Positions 55,133 through 64,000 of a DNA stretch of 64,000 nucleotides are shown piece by piece. Position 1 is the first letter of the stretch. Each line of letters begins with the position of its first letter. The notes under the pieces were generated by a model. That model ran no database searches, was not told the origin of the DNA, and saw only the letters and a program-made list of their open reading frames with translations. Origin of the DNA: Adiantum capillus-veneris (lineage: Eukaryota; Streptophyta; Polypodiopsida; Polypodiales; Pteridaceae); contig CM043962.1 of the NCBI GenBank assembly GCA_014529385.2, positions 85,148,180 through 85,212,179 on the forward strand. The letters are read 5' to 3'. Made by a program: the position numbers and the translations under genes.

Positions 55133-58100
55133 ATGGCGTGAACGCGTATAACAGTAAGGCGAGTCGACATTTTCCCTCACAAATCCCCTGCGGGACAATT
55201 ACCTCCTGTTGTCTACTCGACATCGCCGAGCTCTGAAGAATCTTCATTACAGGTCCAAACTTCATCCTCTGAGGAGACAATGGATTGTCATCGAATTTTT
55301 CCATCCACACCTGGGTACGGTTTCAAAGAATCAAGTAAGTCTTCTTCTATCTCACCTGTTTCATCATCTTCACGGTGTATGGGTAGGAGGAAACTGTCAA
55401 AAAAGATGCAGGACACTATCGACGAAACCCAAGATCTTATCACTGCTACAAAGGCAACCCTTCCACTCATTCCGTACAACAAAATTCAGCATTATGTGTT
55501 TAATGAGCAAGCTATGGCTCTACTCCAACTGTGGGACTTGCGTGTGGTTCTGCAAGCCACAAGGATTGAGTTTAACATAGACATCATCAGGCAAGTCTTG
55601 GACTCTTTCAATGTTGAAGATGGCAGTGATATGATTTATGGCCAGAAGGTGTCTGTCACACCAAAAAGCATTGCTTTTGCATTTCGTATGCCAAACGGGC
55701 CCAAACCGTCTGTGGAAACTCCAGAGAAGATCAATACAGTTTTGAAGGAGGATGATGCTGCTAAGAGGAAAAGAAAAGCTAGTGGGCAAGGGATTCCAGT
55801 GGCAGGACTGGAAGCTCCTGCTGCTTATCGGTTTGTGACTGGAGCTGTAAGTCTAAAGAATAACCCAACATATGTGTCAGAGAAGCTTTCTTCCATGATG
55901 TTAGCAAAAAAACTGGATTCCAAAGTCTCTATCAACCTCTGCCAGATATTGTCGCACAATGTGCTTCAACAAACTGCTAAGCTGAACTCTCAGAGTGTAT
56001 TCAAGGCTTGGTATGTTTGGCAATTTCTGTACTGGGAAACTGCTCCAGAATCCCATGATCAGTGAGAATGGCTTGGAGTCAGAAGCCATTTCAAGTATCC
56101 AAAAATATCGACTTGTCATAGGATGAAGAAGAAACAGAAATTCAGTCCACTCCTACTGGACTGAAAAGGAAGGCTAAACAAGATGAACCTGACAGTTCAA
56201 AGAAGCCAAGGACGACACTGACCAAGAGCAGTGCTCTCCTGAAGCAGCTAGAAAGTCAAGTCAAAACAATGTATATTGACAAGACTCCAGTTAGCCAGAC
56301 TGAACAACAAACTGACCAGACCACTGGTGGAATCAACCAGTCAGTAGGCCAGATTTCAGTAACCACCAGTATTGGTCAAGACCAGACAGAGAAGGCTAGT
56401 TCTGAAAAATCAGCAGACCAGGTTGATAAGGGCAAAGACCCAGCGTCTCCAAATCTACTAGGCCAAGTCTCCATCCCACACAATAGTCTCCATCCCACAC
56501 AATGAAGAGGCCCTGCACCTGACCAAGAAAGACAGGTTACAACAGCTACAAACTCATCCACTCAAGGGACGTATCTTGTTGCAGAAATCTGATTATGCTG
56601 CCTTACCTTATATGGCTCCTGTCACAGTCTATGAGCCAACTGATTCTGACCCAGCAGCAACAACTAATGATGGATGTTCAGTACTCATCCAGTCATCATG
56701 GAATACTATTGTCAATTCTATGGGACAAATGTTGGATGTTGCAGGGTCAGAAGATGAAATAATTAAGGTAAAAACTGAATTGAGGGAGGCTGAGGACCAG
56801 ATTGAAAAGCTGGAGCAAGAGAGAGCATCCCAGAACTTGTGTCACACTCTCCTTGAAGCTCACTTAGATAGGACCATTCAGCTATTACAAAGTAATCTAG
56901 CCAAGGTAGAGTCTGAGATGTAGGTCATGCGGGAAGAAAAGACTGAAGCACAACGAGCTACGGATAGGTTTGAAACCATGCTAAGAATGAAGCGAGTTGA
57001 GTTCAGCTCATTACTGTTCCGCCACAATGCTCTGAAGACCACCCTAACAGAAAGATATATCTATAATAACATGGCCGAGATCTTGAATCCATCAGGCAAT
57101 GTTGTTTTTGATATGGAAAACTTGAAGTCTCTTATGGAGACGATGCAGAGTGATTTGCAGGATAAGGTCGCTAAATATAAAGTGCTCTGACAAATCAAAC
57201 TATCCTTGATTACATTGAACAACAGATTACCATTGAAGAAGATGAAGATAAGGAAGAAGAAGCAGAGAAGGAGGAGGATGAACCAGACGAAGGGCATAAT
57301 AATGATGATGATGATGATGCCTCTCCCCCATCTCGACCTTCAAGACCTAGTACTGGGGACACAGGGCCAAATAGAGGAAATAAGTCACAGGCAAACTAGT
57401 CAGATTAGCATGAAGGGCAGAGGTCGAGCAATCAACAGCCAGAAGAGCAACAACCCAGCAACACTGGGAGTCCATCGACACACCAGTCACAACACAGCAG
57501 GGATGTTAAAGGGAAAATTAAAGCTGTGACTGAGAGACATTAGCAGGCTCCTATAACCACGCGGTATTTGGAGGATGATGATCTCATATCTAATCTGGAA
57601 CGCTTTCAGCGATTGTATGTTGGAGCCAGGGAAATGGTTGAGCATTGGAAATCAGTTTCTTTCCATGATCAAAAGGCTTGCCAATTACGTGCGCATCCCA
57701 GCACAATCCAACTATTGGAAAGGGTGCTCGAATGGATACTAACTGTTGCTGAAGAGAGAGTAACCAATCCACATTGGCAACAACTGCAGAATGTCGCTCT
57801 CTGGCTATGGAATTAGAACTTCTGCTGGGAAACAAGCCAACATATAAAAGTATGAAAGATGTCATGAATCAATTGAAAGAAGCTTTAGTGCAAATGCAGA
57901 TTGCTAGAGGAGTTTTGGATCAAAGGGTGCGGACTATTCTTGAAGACCAGACTGCCACCAGCAAGGAACCTCAAACTAGAATGTCAGTGGGAGAACAGGC
58001 AACTACTCTTCGGAAACTGTTTTAGCTGGTTAGAGTAACCAGAAAAATGATGCAGCAAGAAAACCAGGTTGTCCTTAACTTCTTAGAATTTTTACCTGAT

Positions 58101-58802
58101 TCCCCAATTCTTTTGTATGCCTTACAAGCAAGAGAGGCAGAGTTGCCACGATTTTTTTCAGCACTTTACCCTCAACATCTAGAACCAATCGATCCGCTCA
58201 CATATTTCAAGATTACTGATGACCTCCATGATTGGTATGAGCGATCGACTGTGAAATGGAAAACTTGGCAAACACTATTCAACAACGCTCTCCAACTGAA
58301 TGATCTCCAGGAGCTGAAAAATGAGGTGCAGAGGATCAAATTGTGTATGGGCCAGTGGAAAATTCAGATCAGAGGCCTCACTCAGATTACCAACCAACTG
58401 CTGCAACTCACTGTTGAGTCCTCTAAACTTCCTGAAAAGGACATTACGGCTAAACCAGGCCTATGACCACAGTATAGAAAGATGGCCGAGATTCTTTTTG
58501 AAGCTCGAATCAAAACCAATCAGCCTCTCCTAGAAGGATGGATCCATACCGCTTCGCATTGTCACAAACTGGCTAGAACTAGGATCACCAAAGGCAAATG
58601 CACGCTCTATGATCTCGACACCAAAACCTATCATCCTCTCACACCTTATGAAATGGATATGACCACAGAAAGGCGGGATCATCTTGAGCAGGAGGCCATT
58701 TATAGACTCATTCAGAAGGAGAATGTTGGCACTGGGACTTCTCAGGCGCCATCCAGGCCAAAGGGTAAAGAGAAGCGGGTTCAGTGGAGGGATATTGGGT
58801 AG
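55133..58802 (+). pseudogene. gypsy A2 long extra ORF after integrase (~1,200 codons, broken)
   Basis: ATG 55,133, 77 bases after pol, corresponds to the A1 start; the next codons carry a TGA where A1 has CGA. The first 290 codons match A1. Then come a basic region (GLKRKAKQDEPD, ~56,160), a Gln/Ser/Thr-rich linker, and a coiled coil (KVKTELREAEDQIEKLEQER, ~56,770) continued past TAG 56,921 (MREEKTEAQRATDRFETMLR). An acidic stretch (~57,240-57,320) follows, then a helical C-terminal region (LISNLERFQRLYVGAREMVE ~57,580; SPILLYALQAREAELPRFFS ~58,100) and a tail ending KEKRVQWRDIG at 58,802. I recognise no family. No transmembrane segment, signal peptide or cysteine pattern of an envelope protein is evident. 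Stops and frame changes (~56,062, 56,500, 56,921, 57,190, 57,815) break it up. Confidence 0.75.
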
Positions 58803-58858
58803 TTCCATCTCAGAATACGGTTAAGGATTTTTCCTTCTTCTCAGTTGGAAGGTTGATT

Positions 58859-58892
58859 GTTAGGAAATAAGATGTAGCTAACTAGATTTTTG
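58859..58892 (+). repeat. Start of gypsy A2 3' LTR (34 bp before copia insertion)
   Basis: TGTTAGGAAATAAGATGTAG follows a purine-rich tract. The sequence then meets the copia LTR. The rest of the gypsy LTR should lie beyond the window's right end. Confidence 0.5.
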
Positions 58893-59615
58893 AGTAGATT
58901 ACTTAATGGAGAGAGATAGATTTCACACACAAGAGATTATAGAGTAGAGAGAGAGAGAGAGAGATTATAGAGTAGAGAGAGAGAGAGAGAGAGTACACAC
59001 GATATACGTGGTTCACCCAATGTGGGCTACGTCCACAGAAAAGCAGCCACTCGATGGCTTTAGCACTTCTAAAGAAGAAGTAGTTTACTAAGGGATTAAA
59101 CCCTTGATAGAGCTCCCGCCTTGCTTCACTCTCACCACCTCACACTCACCTTGTTGCATCAACTTCACACAATGAAATGTGTGTAGAAATGGCCTCCTTT
59201 TATAGGCCCAAAGGGCTGCCCTCTCTTATGAGAGACAGCAATGTGTAGCCGCCCTTGTGTGAATAAGTCCAAATCGGACCCTCCAATCCGCCCATGTGTG
59301 GCCGTCCTTGAGAAGACAAGTCCGCTTTGAATTCGGCCACCGGCCATTGATTTCCGGCCATTGACTTCCGACCGGTTGTTTTCCGACCACTTTCCGGCCG
59401 CCGTCCGGCCATAATATTCCGACAAAAAACAAAGTCTCGGGGGCCTCCGTCCCCGAGGCCTCTAAAGTTGCCCCTGATTCTTGTCCGTGAAAATTTTGGT
59501 TTCCAGTGAGTGATTTTCCTTCACGCACGATGGCTTCTCCTCATAATGGGGGCCTTACAAATGTGCGCTTTTACCACAGAAAATTACAAGGGTAAATCAG
59601 GCTCCATACTTAACA
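58893..59615 (-). repeat. Copia 3' LTR (left)
   Basis: On the minus strand it starts TGTTAAGTATGGAGCC at 59,615, directly after the polypurine tract, and ends ...AATCTAC at ~58,893. It contains GA microsatellites and a GC-rich CCGGCC-type repeat zone around 59,330-59,410. It is a partner of the right LTR. Confidence 0.9.
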
Positions 59616-59632
59616 ATCTCCCACTTGGAGAC
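59616..59632 (-). promoter_or_regulatory. Copia polypurine tract
   Basis: On the minus strand CTCCAAGTGGGAGAT immediately precedes the LTR's TGTTAAG, the usual priming site for plus-strand DNA synthesis. Confidence 0.75.
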
Positions 59633-59675
59633 TGATCTCCAAACCAAACCTGTGATTGCTTTCCATTCTGGCTTC

Positions 59676-62600
59676 TTATCCTTGAATGCCGATTGAAGAT
59701 GAGCAAAAGCTCAACTTCTCCTTGTTGACCACCTTTGTAAACATGTCTGCAGGATTTTCACTTGTATGCACCTTTCCTAGCTTTACCTGTCCCTCTTCCA
59801 AAAGAGTGCGTATGAAGTGATATCTCACCTCAATGTGCTTTGTCCTTGAATGAAAGGCTGAGTTCTTCGCAAGATGGATAGCGCTTTGGCTATCACTGTA
59901 CAAGACACAATTGTCTTGTTTGAATCCAAGCTCTTCTAAGAATCTGTGAAGCCACAGAATTTCTTTGCTTGCTTCCGTCATTGCTACATACTCTGCTTCC
60001 GTGTTAGAAAGTGAAACCACTTTTTGCAGCTTTGAAGCCCAGCTTACTGTTGTGCCTCCAACCGTGAAAACATAGCCAGTAGTGCTCCTTCGAGTATCTT
60101 TGTCACCTGCCATATCTGCATCAGCATACCCTTCTAGAAAAATATCAGTTCCTCCAAAATGAAAATCATTTGTTGTTGTCCCTTTTAGATACCTAAGTAT
60201 CCACTTCACAGCTTGCCAATGCTCTTTACCTAGGTTGTCCATGAACCTACTCACAACTCCCACTGCATGTGCAATGTCTGGCCTTGTCCAGACCATAGCA
60301 TACATTAGAGAACCTACCGCTACAGCATATGGAACTTTAGACATATAGGCTATCTCCTCTTGTGTCTATGGACACATATCCTTCGTTAGTTTAAAATGCC
60401 CAGCCAAAGGTGTAGAAACTGGTTTTGCATTTTGCATTGCAAACCTTTCTAGTACCTTCTTGATGTAATCTTCTTGAGATAGCTTTATTGTCTTCTTCTT
60501 TCTGTCCCTTGATATTTTCATACCAAGTATCCTCTTTGCAGCACCTAAATCTTTCATTGAAAAAGATTTAGATAGCTCCTCTTTTAGGTCTTTGATGTCC
60601 TGCATGTTAGCACTTGCAATCAGCATGTCATCAACATACAACATTAGGATGATGAACTTCCCATCTCCCAAATTCTTCGTGTAGACGCAATGATCCGAGT
60701 TGCATCTTGTGAATCCATGATCCAACATCCATCGATCAAACTTCAAGTACCATTGTCTTGATGCTTGCTTTAAACCATACAAGCTCTTCTTTAATTTGCA
60801 AACCATTTTCTCCTTACCTTTTACTTCATACCCCTTTGGTTGAAGCATGTAGATTTCCTCCTCTAAGTCACCGTGAGGGAATGCCGTATTTACATCCATT
60901 TGCTCGAGATTTAAATCATGAGCAGCCACAAGGCTTAAGACAAGCCTAATTGAGTTCATTTTTACAACAGGAGAAAATATTTCATTGAAGTCAATACCTT
61001 TCTTTTGAGAAAACCCTTTTACCACAAGCCTAGACTTGTACCTTTTCTTCCCACCTTCTTCTTCCTTCAGCTTGTACACCCATTTGTTTTGAAGTGCCCG
61101 CTTACCTTTAGGCAACTCAACCAACTCCCATGTTTGGTTGCGATGTAGTGAGTCCATCTCCACTTGCATGCTCTTCGTCCATTCTTCTTTGGATTCATGT
61201 TGCATAGCTTCTTCGTATGATTCCGGCTCTCCAGAATCTGAGATCAAGAGATGGTTGAAGGAAGGAACAAACCTTTCTGGAGGTCTACTTGCTCTTTTAG
61301 ATTGATTTTACCATCTTCAGGATTCCATAGGCGATACCCAAAGTCTCCTTCTCCATAGCCAATGAAGAAACACTTTTTGGACTTTGCATCTAGCTTTGAT
61401 CTTAGGCTTCTATCTATGTGCATGAAAGCCTCACACCCAAACACTTTGAGAAATGCATAATTCACTGGTTTACCTGTCCATGCCTCTTCTGGAACTCCCC
61501 CATCCAATGCCGTTGAGGGTGACCGATTGATTAATTACACAGACGTACTTACAGCTTCCGCCCAAAGCTCAAGCGGTAGGCCTGCATGTAGCCACACGCT
61601 TCATGCTCGTTCCATGATTGTCCTGTTCATCCTTTCCGAAATCCCATTTTGTTGAGGTGTCCTTGGGGTTGTCCTTTGCCTCCGAATGCCATTGCTAGCA
61701 CAAAAGCTTTCAAAAGCTTGGCTGCAATATTCGCCTCCATTGTCATATATGAGGCATTTAACCTTGGTACCTGTTTCATTCTCCACAAAGGCTTTCCACC
61801 TTTGAAATATGGAAAATACATCGGATTTATTCTTCATGACATAAACCCATGTTTTTCTAGTCGCATCGTCTATGAATGTTACATAGTACAATGAGCCACC
61901 AAGTGATGGTGTACTTGCAGGACCCCAAACATCAGAATGAACCAACTCAAGTTTTTTATTTTTTCTTTCATTTCCTGATTTTTGAAATTTTACCCTCTTT
62001 TGTTTACCATAAACACAATCTTCACAGAACTCTAAGTCCACTTCTTTCAAACCTGGTAGAAGCTTCTTTGTTTGAAGGATTTGCATTCCTTTGGCACTCA
62101 TATGCCCAAGTCGGTAGTGCCACACCGCACTGTCAACTTCTGTAGTTGCTGCACAAGCTGAAGGTTGCGTGCTAACAGTACACAAGTAAAGTGTACCGAC
62201 TTTTTCTCCCTTGGCAACCACCAAAGATCCCTTTGAGATCTTCCACCGTTTGTTTCCGAATGCAATGTTGTGACCTTCATCGTCCAATTGTCCTGTAAAG
62301 ATCAAATTTTTGCGAAGAGAAGGAACATGCCTAACATCTTTAAGCTTCCATTCATTTCTGTTAGCAGTTTTGACAGAAACTGTACCTTTGCCGACAATCT
62401 CACAAGCTTCATCATCTCCCAAGTATACATACCCAAAATTACCTTTGGTGTAGTCTTGGAAATGTTGCTTGTGTGGTGTCGCATGGAATGAAGCCCCGGA
62501 ATCTACTATCCAGGAATTAGACACATTGTCTAATGAGAGAATTAGAGCATCTTGCTCTACTTTACCTGCCACATTGGCCTCCGATGTTGGCTTGTTGTCT

Positions 62601-63373
62601 TGAGACTCAGTCTCCTTCTTCTTCTTGGACCAACAATCCTTCTTGACGTGGCCCTTCTTGCCGCAGTTCCAACATTCAAGAACTGACTTTGTGCGTGACT
62701 TGCTCCGCCTTGAGTGATCACGACCCTTTTGGTTTTTGAACCTCTCCTTAGGTCTTCCACTTGTTTCCACTGATAGTGCAGCACTTGATGATTCTCATGT
62801 GCTTCTCCTTCGCATTTCCTCGCTTAGGAGAACACCCACAACATCATCAAACTTAAGAGTATTTGTGCCAGAGATAGAATTACTTACAGCCATCACAAGG
62901 TTGTCCCAACTATCCGGTAGAGATGATAGTATAAGGAGAGTTCTCACTTCGTCATCGAAATTGATTTTCACTGATCGAAGTTGACTTATGTTTGTGTTAA
63001 AGTCATTTAGGTGTTCTGCAACTGAACCATTCTCTATCATCTTTAGATTGAACAAGCGCTTCATAAGAAATACCTTATTGGATGCCGATGGTTTCTCGTA
63101 GAAGTCGTCAAGTGACTTCATCAAGTCCTCCGTGGTCTTCATCTCCGAAACATTGAAGGCCACCGTTGACGCCAAGCTTAACCGGATTGTTCCCAGTGCC
63201 TTTCGATCAAGGACAACCCATGATTCATCTACCATTGCTGCGGGCTTCTTCGCAAGACCGCCTAGTGGCAAATAGAGGTCCTTCTGGTAGAGATAGTCTT
63301 CAATTTGCATCTTCCAATGTTGGTAGTTTTTGCCGTTGAACTTCTCAATCTTGAGCTTCCCTTCCTCCGCCAT
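59676..63373 (-). pseudogene. Copia gag-pol polyprotein (TNT1-94-like) with four lesions
   Basis: Minus-strand ATG 63,373 (MAEEGKLKIEKFNGKNYQHW) starts gag. The knuckle is CWNCGKKGHVKKDC (~62,660) and the protease WIVDSGASFHAT (~62,500). Integrase has the H-H-C-C region (WHYRLGHMSAKGMQ, then CEDCVYGKQKRVKF) and core HSDVWGP, YDNGGEYC, GISERMNRTIMERA. RT has NKWVYKLKEEEGGKKRYKSR, MDVNTAFPHGDLEEEIYMLQ and LYVDDMLIA. RNase H has YADADMAGD and YSDSQSAIHLAKN. One continuous frame is broken by TGA 62,795 (after MRRRST), TGA ~61,601, TAA ~61,534 and TAG 60,366. A frame change with apparent loss of the integrase-RT linker lies near 61,295. Wording throughout resembles the TNT1-94 type. Confidence 0.92.
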
Positions 63374-63399
63374 AACTCCCACTCAATTCAAGGAATCCT

Positions 63400-64000
63400 T
63401 GTAGATTACTTAATGGAGAGAGATAGATTTCACACACAAGAGATTATAGAGTAGAGAGAGAGAGAGAGAGAGAGTACACACGATATACGTGGTTCACCCA
63501 ATGTGGGCTACGTCCACGGGAAAGCAGCCACTCAATGGCTTTAGCACTTCTAAAGAAGAAGTAGTTTACTAAGGGATTAAACCCTTGATAGAGCTCCTGC
63601 CTTGCTTCACTCTCACCACCTCACACTCACCTTGTTGCATCAACTTCACACAATGAAATGTGTGTAGAAATGGCCTCCTTTTATAGGCCAAAAGGGTTGC
63701 CCTCTCTTATGAGAGACAGCAATGTGTAGCCGCCCTTGTGCGAATAAGTCCAAATCGGACTCTCCAATCCGCCCATGTGTGGCCGCCCTTGAGAAGACAA
63801 GTCCGCTTTTGAATTCGGCCATCGGCCATTGACTTCCGACCGGTTGTTTTCCGACCACTTTCCGGCCGCCGTCCGGCCATAATATGCCGACAAAAAGGAA
63901 TATTCCGGCAAAAAACAAAGTCTCGGGGGCCTCCGCCCTCGAGGCCTCTAAAGTTGCCCCTGATTCTTGTCCGTGAAAATTTTGTTTTCCGGTGAGTGAT
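63400..64000 (-). repeat. Copia 5' LTR (right), truncated by the window end
   Basis: TGTAGATTACTTAATGGAGA at 63,400 matches the left LTR from 58,893 and stays aligned to position 64,000. By comparison with the left LTR about 90-100 bp remain outside the window. Confidence 0.92.

Larger units (their letters stand above)
50886..58892 (+). mobile_element. Ty3/gypsy retrotransposon A2, 5'-truncated, with full extra ORF and 3' LTR start
   Basis: From AGGAAAAAGGTCATAAGAAG (~50,888) onward it follows A1 closely through gag end, pol and the extra ORF, then continues through the extra ORF to 58,802. A polypurine-like TTGGAAGGTTGAT precedes TGTTAGGAAATAAG at 58,859, the probable start of its 3' LTR, which is interrupted after 34 bp by a copia element. 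Relative to A1 it lacks about 820 bp between protease and RT but keeps about 36 bp near 50,920 that A1 lacks. Confidence 0.85.
58893..64000 (-). mobile_element. Ty1/copia retrotransposon with both LTRs (right LTR runs off the window)
   Basis: Near-identical LTRs at 58,893-59,615 and from 63,400 to the window end flank a single gag-pol reading direction on the minus strand. The order integrase before RT identifies Ty1/copia. LTR similarity is high. The visible differences are a few substitutions, about 30 bp extra GA-repeat in the left copy and small indels, so insertion was relatively recent despite the coding damage. Confidence 0.93.

Noticed and set aside
55133-58802. Envelope gene of an errantivirus/Athila type
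   Set aside because: No signal peptide, hydrophobic membrane segment, furin-like site or cysteine pattern is visible. Coiled coil and acidic regions alone do not support it.

Overview
This window looks like transposon-dense nuclear DNA from a land plant with a large genome. It is AT-rich and full of nested LTR retrotransposons, a CACTA element, a LINE, MITE-like elements and long microsatellites. I see no rRNA, no intact host gene and no CRISPR. Degenerate PLS-type PPR coding blocks ([35 protein letters not shown]) are worded the way fern and lycophyte organellar RNA-editing PPR proteins are, so a homosporous fern is my best guess. That is an inference, not a proof.

Layout, left half. Positions 1-5,600 hold two arrays of a motif GGTCCACCACTTGTCCAA, always in the same orientation. 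They lead directly into a transposase-like gene (5,685-8,911, DUF7869-like, one frameshift) with a splice acceptor just before its ATG. From 9,598 to 16,455 lies a Ty3/gypsy element (A1) with gag, pol and the beginning of a long extra ORF after integrase. A solo or truncated gypsy-B LTR (18,021-19,216) abuts an 11.8-kb CACTA element (19,220-30,985) with a 13-bp perfect terminal inverted repeat and a CCT target duplication. The CACTA carries TnpA-like and TnpD (DUF4216) remnants and a nested hairpin. It has itself been invaded by gypsy C, an inverted pair of gypsy-D gag copies and tRNA-derived SINEs.

Middle and right. A copia RT fragment (31,005-32,290) is split by a 465-bp element with 41-bp terminal inverted repeats. 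A 216-bp GC-ended MITE sits in purine-rich repeats. Gypsy B1 (minus strand) retains LTR, primer-binding site, gag and protease. PPR pseudogene arrays built of about 900-bp higher-order units (37,600-38,870 and 45,236-49,655, minus strand) are separated by a decayed LINE (39,146-43,430). A second truncated gypsy B (B2) then meets gypsy A2 (50,886-58,892), a second copy of A that preserves the whole extra ORF (about 3.7 kb). A Ty1/copia element with both LTRs (58,893 to beyond the window end) is inserted 34 bp into the start of A2's 3' LTR.

How it works together: almost everything is mobile DNA in various states of decay. Many inactivating changes are CGA to TGA, TGG to TGA/TAG or CAA/CAG to TAA/TAG, the pattern expected of deaminated methyl-cytosine in silenced repeats. 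The most novel-looking items are the one-sided motif array next to the DUF7869-like gene, the long post-pol ORF of gypsy A, and the PPR higher-order tandem array.
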